Program-made: the position numbers and the translations under genes
Notes under the pieces: model-generated
The model's input: only the letters and a program-made list of their open reading frames with translations
Databases searched by the model: none
Told to the model about the DNA's origin: nothing
Source: Tanypteryx hageni
Lineage: Eukaryota; Arthropoda; Insecta; Odonata; Petaluridae
Assembly: GCA_028673005.1 (NCBI GenBank)
Contig: CM054115.1
Span: 4,199,501-4,263,500, forward strand
Direction of reading: 5' to 3'
DNA length: 64,000 bases
Shown here: in pieces, positions 33,953-44,042 of the stretch
How positions within the stretch are numbered: position 1 is the first letter of the stretch
How the letters are laid out: every line of letters begins with the position of its first letter

Positions 33953-35950
33953 CTGCGACAGAGAGATCGAGAAAAACGATTAAAACAATTTTTCTCAAGT
34001 TTAAGAATTTTATGTAGAATGTAAAAATTTTTATAGTGTAATATATTATTCTTCTGCCCATTATATTTTAGCTATTTGTTCTCATAACTTCATACGTCCT
34101 GCAGTCATTAATAACTACAAAGATTATATGCATGTAACGGAAATTTTTCTAACTGAATTTTTCCTATGATCTTTACATATTATTTAAGTTTCGTTATTTC
34201 TTTGACGCAGCAATGGAGAATTTTTCAATTCTTTAAAATGAAATAAAGTAAAAAACAAGACGTCCACACCAGGAGTAATGCAGGCTGGTTTCCCAAATTT
34301 GACGTCCAGAATTGATTACTTATATTGACGGGAAATGTTTCAGTATGTATTGGTCATTCCAAGGAATTCTCATCCATAAATACCAATTGTAGCTCATAGT
34401 TTATCAATGATAGAGAAAAATTGGAAAACAAAATAATAGAGTATTATAAAGTTTAACATACTAAAACAATGTCAAAATCTCTTTCTGACATTACATTTTG
34501 CATGTATTTTTTAAATAAATGAATTTAATAAATGTTACTGTTTATATGCTAATATGTATGGATCGACTGTCCACTGCTGAAGAATAGTCAAGCAGAAATT
34601 AAAACAAGTGAAGATATAAAAATGAATTTTTATGACCAACTTTTATATAGTTTATTCTTTAATATGAATAAACTCTATTATATAATTATGATAACCTTTC
34701 TGCTTTCAAGAGCGTAAAAAGTTGCAAAAGTGTCTAACAGCTGTTGAGTTATATGAGGATCTCTCTATTTAACCTTAATTCTTTTCACAGTTGTAAGAAT
34801 GGCAGACAGAAGTAGAGAACTGTAAGAATGTTTACTATATAAGTAGTAAGAAGTTTGATAGTATCTTTTGTTTCATTAATGAAAATACTGACTTATCCAT
34901 TCATATTGCTTAAAATCAACGAAAATAAACTGCTAGTTAAGAGTAATTCAGCTTTAGATACTAGTAGGAGTGAAACTTGAATATTTCATATTTTAGTCAC
35001 CTAACTTAAATGACAAAAATAATAAGTTGGCGGAAGTATTGCTATGCTACAACACAACACTTTAAAAACGTTCTATTTAAATTTGTTCAAATTAACATCC
35101 TTTACAACAGCATTACCTATCTTAAATAGTAAAAAAATGGAATATGATATTTAAACGTGAGGGATTTTAGAAAAATGCAGGAACAACTGGTCAATAATTA
35201 TAAAATATTTCATCCAAAGTAAAAAATAAGCCAAGTGAACAGTTCCAAAAAATAAAATTGTTCATGGGACAAACTAGATAAATATAATCAGCTAACATAG
35301 TTTTCAAATGAATATTCAATGTGAACTATTCCGAGAAGATCGCATTAATGATTATTAATGGTAGAAAATTACGAATGTGATTATAATGTAATAATAATAA
35401 AATAAATATATAAGGCTATATTATAAGAGGAGCAATAAAAAATTAATAATAATGTAATAATAATAATAAAATTCTTCAAAGGCTTACATGTATCTTGATT
35501 TTCCATGTATAATTCTTAATGAAACTCATAGGGAAAAGGTTTTTAGAATGATCTTAAATGAATAAAGATGAAAAGATTGTAAGATAAATAAAAACTTACT
35601 ATCAATAATAATTACGATAAATAAAAGCTTACAATTATTAGCAGAAATATACCTTCAAAAAATGTAGGAATTCTTGTATCAATACAAATCCACATTAAAA
35701 TAAAGAGAACTCTATTAAACAATGACAATAGTTTGTTTAATCTCATTGCTATGATGTATGCGTCTACCTTCCCATGCAAATTCAAATACACATTTATCGC
35801 AGCGCAAACAAAAGGAACAGGTGGCCGGGGTGAGTTGAGGTGGTTCGAACCCCCCTAGCAGATTTGGATTTTTTTCAGAGTAGACGAGGTCCAAAACATC
35901 ATTATATATAGATGTTCCTTACAGAGGAGGATATAACATACATATAATGT

Positions 35951-36731
35951 GCTAGTAAAAGGTGCTTGCATACTGCAAGCATTTCATCTCTCGTTCAAAA
36001 AACACTAATTTTTCAGAGAGATATTTTATCATGAGAAATATTTCTTTAATTCAAAAGATTTCTCCTCTGAACCGATTTTCGTTTTTTCCTTATGGAACAA
36101 TAATAGAGTAAAAGAATCACTAATTTTTTCAATCTTATGAATATTATACGTTTTCCACATGGGGTTAATAATGCCACACATTTATGCCAAATTTTAAACT
36201 TGTAGCACAATTAGAAGTGAAATTACATTTGTCTAATTGTTTAAATTTAAATAATTATTAACGGATGCAATAAGGATTTCATGGTTACATAGAAATGTTT
36301 ATTCGTTTAAATAGGCTAAACTCTAAATAACTTGAAAATTTAAGCTGTCTATCTCACCCCGTAGTATCTAAACATTTACCTATTTGTTAAAATTTTAAGA
36401 ATTTTTAACTGCCAAACAAATTAAAATATCAAAATTTCTATAATCCCTATTTCGTTTTTTTACAAAAACTACAATTAAAAAAATTTCAGCTCCGTAGCAC
36501 ATTCGGAAATACATAAACCTTGAAAATTTGTTTGAACAATTGTAGTTTTTAGCGGCCGCATTATGGCACTCTTTCAAGATTTTCGTTTTTTCTAGTCGGT
36601 TTTGCACAAAATCCTAGCTAAGAAAAACATTTCGAATCTCCAGCTCATCTGGAAGTGCCCAAACATTAGTATCCTCCCATATGTTATCTGTTATATCCTC
36701 CTCCTCTGTAAGGAACGTCTATATATAATAA
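35951..36731 (-). mobile_element. Helitron-like non-autonomous unit
   Basis: Read on the minus strand it ends with the hairpin GCTTGCAGTATGCAAGC, 8 bases, and CTAG, which is the Helitron 3' signature (hairpin about 10-12 nt before CTRR). Its 5' side is the block GACGTTCCTTACAGAGGAGG. The interior has the family words TTTAGCGGCCGC and TTTTTTCTAGTCGGTTTTGC as seen on the plus strand. No Rep/helicase ORF. Confidence 0.7.
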
Positions 36732-37385
36732 CTAGTAGAAGGTGTTAGCATACTGCAAGTATTTCATCTCACCTTGAAAAAACATTCATTTTTCAGAGAG
36801 ATATTTAATCATGAGGAATATGTCTTTTTCATTATGGAGCAATAATGGAGTAAAACTATCGCAAATTTTTGCAATTTTAGGATTATTATACTTTTCCCAA
36901 ATTGAGTTCATAATGCCACACATTTCTGCCAAATTTTAAATTTGTAGAACATTTAGAAGTGAATTAACATTTATCTAATTGTTTAAATTTAAATAATTTT
37001 TAACGGCCGCAATAACAATTTCATAGATATATTGAAATGTTCATTTGTTTACATATGTTAAACTCTAAACAATTTAAGAAGTTCAGTTCCATAACTCGCC
37101 GCGTACCTGTTTGTTTAAACTTTAAGAATTTTTAACTGCCAAAGAAATGAAAATATCAAAATTTGTATAATCCCTATTTCGTTTTTTTAACAAATCCTAC
37201 CTCTGAAAAAATTTCAGCTTCGTAACACATTCGGAAATACATAAACCATGAAAATTTGTTTAAACAATTGCGAATTTTTAGCGGCCGCATTGTTTCACTT
37301 TATCAAGATTTTCGTTTTTTCTAGTCGGTTTTTCACAAAATCCTACCTAATAAAAAAAATTCGAATCTCCAGCTCATCTGGAAGT
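36732..37385 (-). mobile_element. Helitron-like unit, 5' truncated
   Basis: Directly abuts the previous copy: its 3' CTAG is 36732-36735. Same internal order as the other units, including GCGGCCGCATTG and CCAGCTCATCTGGAAG. It breaks at 37385, where an inverted copy begins. Confidence 0.7.
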
Positions 37386-37820
37386 TTATACAAATAGGTA
37401 GATGCTTAGACACTAAGCGGGAAGGTAGGAAGCTGAATGTTTTAAATTATTTAGAGGTTAGTCAATCTAAACGAATAAACATTTCAATTTATCCATAAAA
37501 TCGTTATTTTGGCCCTTAAAAATTATTTATATTTAAACAATTATATAAATGATATTTCACTTCTAAATGTACTATAAATTTAAAATTTGGCAAAAATGTG
37601 TGGCATTATTAACTCAATGTGGGAAAAGTATAATATTTCGAAAATATCAAAAATTAGTGATTGTTTCACTCCATTATTTTTTATAATGAAAAAACCAAAA
37701 CCCGTCCCGAGGAGAAATATTTAGAATTAAAGAAATATTTCTCATGAAATATATCTCTCAAAATTAATGTTTTTTTCAAGTTAAATTAAATGCTTGCAGC
37801 ATGCAAGCACCTTCTACTAG
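37386..37820 (+). mobile_element. Helitron-like unit, 5' truncated, opposite orientation
   Basis: Starts mid-unit at 37386 in plus orientation and ends with TGCTTGCAGCATGCAAGCA, CCTTCTA and CTAG at 37817-37820. With the copies to its left it makes a large inverted arrangement. Confidence 0.7.
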
Positions 37821-37822
37821 TA

Positions 37823-38728
37823 TCATTATATATATAGACGTTTCTTACATAGGAGGAGGATATAGGAGGATACTAATCGTTAGGCACTTTCAGATGACCT
37901 GGAGATTCGAAATTTTTTCTTAGGCGGAATTTGGTGGAAAACCGACTAGAAAAAACGAGAATCTTAAAAAAGTGCAACAATGCGGCCACTAAAAATTCGC
38001 AATTGTTTAAACAAATTTTAAGGTTTATGTATTTCCAAATGTGCTACAAAGCTGAAATTTTTTTTAGAAGTAGGGAATGTGAAAAAAACGAAATAGGTAT
38101 TATGGAAAGTTTGATATTTTAGTTTGTTTGGCAGTTAAAAATTCTTAAAGTTTAAACAAATAGCTAAATGCTTTGACACTACGCCGCAAGTTAGGGAACT
38201 GAAATTTTTAAATTATTTAGAGGTTTGTTTATGTAAACGAATACACATTTCAATTTTTCAATAGAATTGTTATTTTGACTGATAAAAATTATTTAAATTT
38301 AAACAATTAGTTAAATGTTATTTCACTTCTAATTTTACTATAAATATAAAATTTGGCAGAATATTGTGGTATTATTAAATCAATATGCAAAAAGTATAAT
38401 ATTTCGAAAATTGCAAAAATTAGTTATTGTTTTACTCCATTATTGTTCCATCTATGTTATTTCACTTCTAATTGTACTATAAATTTTAAATTTGGCAGAA
38501 ATGTGGGGCATTATTAACTCAATGTGGGAAAAGTATATTATTCCTAAAATTGCAAAAATTAGCGAAAGTTTTACTCCATTATTTTTCCATAATGAATAAA
38601 TGAAAACCCGTCCAGAGGAGAAATCTTTGGAATTAAAGAAATATTAACCATGATGAAATATATCACGGAAAAATGAATGTTTTCTCAAGGTGAGATGAAA
38701 TGCTTGCAGTACAAGCACTTTCTACTAG
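37823..38728 (+). mobile_element. Helitron-like unit, full length
   Basis: Begins TCATTATATATATAGACG (5' TC) two bases after the preceding CTAG and ends CTACTAG at 38728. At 906 bp it is slightly longer than its sisters because of an internal partial duplication around 38330-38530 (a repeated TTATTTCACTTCTAATTGTA-like stretch). No coding capacity. Confidence 0.72.

Positions 38729-38729
<1 letters not shown>

Positions 38730-38797
<68 letters not shown>
38730..38797. repeat. (TA)n microsatellite
   Basis: Uninterrupted (TA)n of about 68 bp abutting the left LTR of the gypsy element. Confidence 0.95.
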
Positions 38798-38801
<4 letters not shown>

Positions 38802-39073
38802 GGGTGCGGATAAAGGAGACGAGAGAACTTATGTCGGATAAATTTTATTATCCTTCAATACAATAAGCACACTGGTAAACTTCCGTCGTACACATCGTCC
38901 ATTCTGCTACTCAGTTACATTCACGTCGTCGTCCCACTTTCACTCATGCCAACCTCTCGCCATCTTGCCATCACCCAACTCTCTCACCCCCAGCATCCAC
39001 TCTGAACATCTGACGATTGCCACCCGTCACAAACAAGTGACGATCACCACCCGTACACCATCTCAGTCCCACA
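38798..39073 (-). repeat. 3' LTR of the gypsy element
   Basis: 276 bp, TGTGGGGTGCGG at one end and CAGTCCCACA at the other, so it starts TG and ends CA. It matches the 43483-43750 copy closely; the other LTR has lost a short block near CTCGCCATC. Confidence 0.92.
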
Positions 39074-39087
39074 ACTCGGCCATCCTA

Positions 39088-40957
39088 TTAATCGTCTGTC
39101 CCGGACAATGACAGGTCATCCTCCATGTCTCGGTAGAACCCTCTCCATGGCTTCACGTTCTCTGCTACGGCGGAAGTGTGTCCTGGACCCTCATGGCTAC
39201 CAACCTTTTCCACATCGTAGCGGTCCTTAGGGTACAACTTTGTGATTTGGTAAGGTCCCAGGAACTTGTTCCTCAACTTCATGCCTACTCCAAACTGCGC
39301 CCTCTTCACCACCACTATGTCACCCACCTCATACTTTGTGGCCTCCTTGCGTCGACGATTGAAGCTCCGTCTATTCTCCTCCTGGACCCTTGCAATGGCT
39401 TCCTTGGCCCACTTACGCAGGTCGTTCCTTGCCCCTGTAAAAGAGGTACTCATCTCCTCCTCAAATTATCTCCTGCAGTTCGACATCCTCTGGATTCCTC
39501 ATCGTCGTCCCCATTAAAAGTTCAAATGGGGTGGTGCCAATGGACCGTTGGAGTGTGCTGTTCACTACCCGCTGCACCCGACTTATTGACTTGAACCACT
39601 TCAATGGCTCCTCTGCAGACACCTTAGCGAAGACAGCCACCAGGATACTCTGCATCCTCTATACCTGACCATTCCCGCTTGGCACACCTGTCATAATGGC
39701 AAAATGTTTTATATTCCCCTCCTGGCAATATTGCTCAAACTCTCCAGCCATAAATGCCTTGTTGCAATCCATAATGATCCGTCTTGGATTACCAAAAGTT
39801 TGCTGGTGGACCCTCAGCTTCTCTAGCACCTCCGCCGTTTCCAATGTCTTAGTCACAAAGAGCCAGGCATACTTATTAAATGCATCCACAAACACAAGGA
39901 GGTACTTGTAGCACTTTTTAGTTGACGGCAATGGCCCCAAATGATCTATATGTAACGTGTCTAAAGGGAGGTCTTCTTTTGGAATAGGGTTCAGGAAACC
40001 CTCCGCCTTTCCTTGCTTTCTAGCCACCAATATGCATGGAATGCAGTTTTGGATATACTTCTCTATCTTTTTCTCCATGTTATTCATTCAGTACTGCCTC
40101 CCAATCCTTCTCATTGTCTTCTTGATGCCAAAGTGCCCTGTGTCACGGGACCTCTGAATAATCTCCCACTCCATACCTTTCAGGATGACTAGTCTCTGTA
40201 CTCCACCTTCTTCCTTGTAAAGTAAATCTCCCCTCAGCAAAAAATCATCAAACGTTCCACCTCCACGTAGGACCACCTTAATTGCCTTTAGTCCATTGTC
40301 CCCATTCTGCGCCCTGTCTACTCGGTCCAGCAGCACATCCCATAAAGCAAGTACGTAGGGATATCTGCTCAGGGCATCAGCATGCCTCATTCTCGTCCCA
40401 GCTCGGTGCTCGACCTCATAATCGAACTGTTCTAGCTCCATTACCCATCTTGCAACCTTAGGTGCTAGGCTGTCCTTCTTAAGGGTTTGTTCAAATGCCT
40501 CACAGTCTGTGATGATCTTAAAGTGGATTCCAAGCAAATATACCCAGAATTTCTGCACCGCTTTTACCACAGCCAACACCTCCAACTGGTAGCTGTGAAG
40601 CTTCCTCTCTGCTTCTGATGTCTTCCTGCTCATGTAGTAGACTGGGTGGAGCTGGTCATCATCCTTGGACCTCTGTACGAGAATCGCCCCTAAGCCATCC
40701 ATGGATGCATCTGTGTGAAGCTCGGTCTCCAGCCTTGGATTGTAAATCTGCAGCACAGGCTCAGCTGCCATTGCCCTCTTCAGCATCAGGAATGCTTGAT
40801 GTTCATCCTTACCCATCAGAACTTTTCTCCCGCTCTTCAAAAGATCACTAAGTGGCTTGGTGATCTTAGCATAGCCTTGCACATATTTGCGGAAGTAACC
40901 TGCCAACCCCAAGAAACTCCGTAGACGTCTCTGTCCTCGGCTCGGGAAAATTGACAA
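39088..40957 (-). pseudogene. Gypsy RNase H and integrase region
   Basis: From 40957 down: FLGLAGYFRKYVQGYAKITK (RT connection), RNase H with ELHTDASMDGLGAIL, the ITDCEAFEQ block and the RHADALSRYP terminus, then an integrase zinc-finger-like HFGIKKTMRRI...CIPC. The catalytic core begins IDHLGPLPS (first Asp) and MDCNKAF (second Asp). A TGA at 40088-40090 replaces the usual Trp codon, and a TAG at 39659-39661 sits exactly where the catalytic Glu of NGQVE should be. After it the same module continues (RVQRVVNSTLQRSIGTTPFE) and ends with a GPYQITKLYPKDRYDVEKVG fold typical of gypsy integrase C-termini. Confidence 0.88.
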
Positions 40958-41663
40958 GGGCAGCTACTTTGTCCGGCGACGGCTGAACCGTACTATTCTC
41001 CACAACATGTCCTAATAATTCAATTCGTCTATGCAGCAGTTGGCATTTCCTCCAATTGATCTCTAATCCATATCTGCTTGCGATTTCTAGCACTTCCCTC
41101 AATCTATCCACTGCCTCACTCTCGCTTTCAGCCACTATTATTATGTCATCCAAATAAATTAGTACAATCCCACGCTTCACCAGCTCCCGAAAAACAAATA
41201 AAATGAGTCTCTGAAACACAGCTGGGGATTTGCACAACCCAAATGGGACCCTAGTGAACTCATACTTTCCTGTAGGTGTCACAAAGGCGGTATATTTTCT
41301 GCTTCCTTTTGCTACTTGCACATGAAAGTAATCATCTTTTAAGTCCAGCGTAATAAACACCTTTGCCTCCACTAACCTATCCAAAATGTCCTCTATCAAA
41401 GGCAGGGGGAAATGCTGTCTAACCATGACCTTGTTAATCGGTTTGTAGTTCACGCATATTCTTGCACTCCCATCTTTCTTCCTGGCCACAACCACCTGGC
41501 TCACGAACTCAGAATGGCTGGTCGTGATCATCCCCTTTTCCAACCACTCTTCCAACTGCTCGTCAACTTCGGCCGACTCCTTAGGTGATAACCGCCGTGG
41601 TCTCCGGCTAATGGGCGTCTCATTCTTTATGACTATTTTTATCTTAAACGACACCTCTTTCAT
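40866..41663 (-). pseudogene. Gypsy reverse transcriptase region
   Basis: Contains ISRRPRRLSPKESAEVDEQL, VVVARKKDGSARICVNYKPIN, the palm ITLDLKDDYFHVQV (catalytic Asp), FTRVPFGLCKSPAVFQRL and YLDDIIIVAES (catalytic DD). The frame is lost near 40920 and the polyprotein continues in another frame from 40957. Upstream it is joined in frame to the protease ORF through a TAG at 41733-41735. RT active-site residues are intact. Confidence 0.9.
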
Positions 41664-41732
41664 CTTCTTAGGCTGGTAATCCCAGACTAATTCTCTAACC
41701 TTGCTGCCTAATTCTGGGTCTAAATGACTGCA

Positions 41733-42887
41733 CTAGTCGTCATCTGTGGCAATAAGCAGCATACAGCCCTCTTCTGGCCATATCTGAGCCTCGCTCCTGC
41801 TTAACTTCACTGAAGCATGGTTCAACAGTTCATCACCTAAGAGAGCTCTCACGTAAGGAATGGTTCCAGCAGGCACTACCGAGTACAACAGTGGATATGG
41901 GACTCCGTTGATAACAGTCGTCGTCTTAAGTCGGCCCAGCGTCTTGATCATCCCCCCACCAGCGGCTTCTAGAACCTGGTCATGCCTTTCAAAGTCCAGT
42001 TCACCTAACTCCTTGCAAAGGTCTTCGGCAATGATATTGTAGTCACTCCCACAATCAAATAGACAGTCCACATTGACTCTGTTAATTTTCACAGTCTTAA
42101 TCCTATTTTTCCGGCCCTCTGACTGCAACTGTAACAAACCTGCTCTATCAGTGCTCTTTTCTACATGGAAAGCATCCCGTTGACCACCACTCGAAGGCGA
42201 ACCTGGGCATTTCGTGGCAATATGCCCAAACCCGAGGCACTGGAAGCACTTGGTCCCCCTTTCCTTAAACTTACAATCACGGCTCAAATGTCATATGCCC
42301 CCACAATTGAAGCACCTAGCCTGTTTTGTTTTGTTAGAAAAGTTCGACCCAGGACTCCTTGGTACTTCCACCTCACGCTGCGGCCTATCCGTCAGTGCCT
42401 CCTTAAGTGCTCCCCACGTCTTGAATACTGGTTCCGCCTCCAGCCACAGCTTCGCGGCTCCCTCGAGGCACTTCTTCGCAAAAACCAACATCCGTAGTGG
42501 CGACCACTCGTACAATTCACTGTGCTCCTCGATGAGTTCAATCCACTTGCCTACTGTGAAGGCCTTGTCCTCTCCGGTGAATTTCGGAATCGTCCCTTCT
42601 ATATCCCTGAACTGAAGCTGTCCCCTCATTACTCCGTGGCCCTCATCTCCTCCGCAAGATACACTACTTTCGCTCTCCGACTCTTTGATTCGGCGTTGTT
42701 CGTCGCGCAACGCATCACGCTCAGCTTCGGCCTCTGCCAACTCACGCTGTAGCTGCTCTACGGTTCGACTTGTTGCCCGCCTCTCTCTCTCAGAAAGATC
42801 TTCAGGTGGAGCCATCTTCCAACGCCTATTCACACTAACACGAAGACACAAAAAGTACTTTCCCCTCCCCTCGGCTATACCAGTCAC
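41733..42887 (-). pseudogene. Gypsy gag, zinc knuckle and protease region
   Basis: Gag starts around 42815 (MAPPEDLSERERRATSR) with a coiled coil (EQLQRELAEAEAERDALRDE) and a capsid-like part (IPKFTGEDKAFTVGKWIELI). The CCHC knuckle CFNCGGI-stop-HLSRDC is broken by a TGA at 42291-42293; a second knuckle CFQCLGFGHIATKC follows. The protease shows VDCLFDCGSDYNII, where the usual D-T/S-G is D-C-G, and later VRALLGDELL. The protease active-site change and the stop both point to decay. Confidence 0.85.
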
Positions 42888-43219
42888 ACGCTAGTCTCAG
42901 GCTACTTCCTCGTCACGTGATCCTACGTCAGTCCAACACTACCTTCCCGCGCTTTTTCTCGTCATGTGACCCACCAGCTAGGTAGCGTCCATTATGTGGG
43001 AAGTGACTTCACCAAAATGGCTTCCCACGCTTTTTCTTTCGAAGTCTTAAATGTTTCAACACACAACGTTTATCAGCTAGGATATTATACCACACTAAAA
43101 TATCACTCTTCTAACTAATAACTTTTCTCGTCTCTCGGCAAATAAAGTCCAAAATATGCAGCGTGCTCCTATCGTCTTTAGGCCAACACAACTACACTTT
43201 GATGAGAAATGCAAGGTCT

Positions 43220-43390
43220 CGTCTTTCGTAAGATAACATCTCGTCTTTCGTAATATAACGTTTCGTCTTTCGTAATATAACGTCTCGTATTTCATAAGAT
43301 AACGTCTCGTCTTTCGCAAAATAACATTTCGTCTTTCGTAAAATAACGTCTCGTCTTTTGTCAATTCGTCTTTCATATAAACTTCTATTC
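43220..43390. repeat. 22-bp minisatellite in the gypsy leader
   Basis: Six consecutive 22-bp units beginning CGTCTTTCGTAAKATAAC (43220-43351) followed by two partial ones. It lies between the primer site and gag, in the untranslated leader. Confidence 0.85.
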
Positions 43391-43459
43391 GTCTTATAAA
43401 TACACTAAAATTCGTCCTACTGGTTTCATGGCGGGTCTTCATCTCACGTTCCTTTCCAC

Positions 43460-43477
43460 ATCCCGGACGAGCCCCCA
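43460..43477 (-). promoter_or_regulatory. Primer-binding site for tRNA-Pro
   Basis: On the minus strand the 18-mer TGGGGGCTCGTCCGGGAT lies 5 bases inside the 5' LTR. It is complementary to the 3' end of tRNA-Pro and is the same 18-mer known as the tRNA-Pro primer site of some vertebrate gammaretroviruses. Confidence 0.88.
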
Positions 43478-43482
43478 AAAGT

Positions 43483-43745
43483 TGTGGAGTGCGGATAAAG
43501 GAGACGAGAGAACTTATGTCGGATACATTTTATTATCCTTCAATACACTAAGCACACTGGTAAACTTCCGTCATACACACCGTCCATTCTGCTACTCAGC
43601 TACATTCACGTCATCGTCCCACTTTCACTCGCCCCAACCTCTCGCCATCACCCAACTCTCTCACCCCCAGCATCCACTCTGAACAACTGACGATCGCCAC
43701 CCGTCACAAACAAGTGGCGATCACCACCTGTACACCATCTCAGTC

Positions 43746-43750
<5 letters not shown>
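43483..43750 (-). repeat. 5' LTR of the gypsy element
   Basis: 268 bp, starting TGTGGAGTGCGG and ending CAGTCCCATA, where it runs into (TA)n. The last bases differ from the CCCACA end of the other LTR, so this terminus has mutated or slipped. Confidence 0.9.

Positions 43751-43812
<62 letters not shown>
43751..43812. repeat. (TA)n microsatellite
   Basis: About 62 bp of (TA)n between the gypsy 5' LTR and the tRNA-like head of the LINE. Confidence 0.95.
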
Positions 43813-43813
<1 letters not shown>

Positions 43814-43817
43814 CACT

Positions 43818-43888
43818 GGTGGTGTAGTGGTTAGCGTGTCGGCTTTCTATTGCAAAGTTCGGGGGTTCAAATCCCTCGAATGGAGGTT
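43818..43888 (+). ncRNA. tRNA-like sequence with Pol III A and B boxes
   Basis: A-box-like TGGTGTAGTGG (43820-43830) and B box GGTTCAAATCC (43864-43874) are 33 nt apart, as in tRNA genes. An anticodon-arm-like hairpin (CTTT loop CTATTGC AAAG) and a T arm (GGGGG TTCAAAT CCCTC) can be drawn. The acceptor stem does not close, so it is a tRNA-derived promoter, not a working tRNA. Confidence 0.72.
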
Positions 43889-44042
43889 TTATTTAAAAAA
43901 AAAAACTATCATCAGTGCCTGGCAGTAGGCAGCAGTACTGTCGGTATGGTATAGAGCCGAAAACAAATGATGTTGGTTGGGTCTATATCCAATACAGCTG
44001 TAGGCGTGATCAGGACGATTTGAACGGCTACAGTACTGCGAT

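Larger units (their letters stand above)
38798..43750 (-). mobile_element. Ty3/gypsy LTR retrotransposon, complete but degenerate
   Basis: Two LTRs of about 270 bp (38798-39073 and 43483-43750) frame a minus-strand gag-pol. The order is coiled-coil gag, zinc knuckle, protease, RT, RNase H, integrase, as in Ty3/gypsy elements; no env-like ORF follows. Length is 4.95 kb. The primer site matches tRNA-Pro. It is flanked on both sides by (TA)n, so a short target duplication cannot be separated from the microsatellite. At least three in-frame stops and one frameshift make it non-autonomous. Confidence 0.92.

Noticed and set aside
35951..38728. CRISPR-like or satellite array
   Set aside because: Units are 650-900 bp, in mixed orientation, with Helitron-type ends; there are no short regular spacers.
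43818..43888. A functional tRNA gene
   Set aside because: The acceptor stem does not pair and the segment runs straight into LINE sequence, so it is a tRNA-derived promoter.
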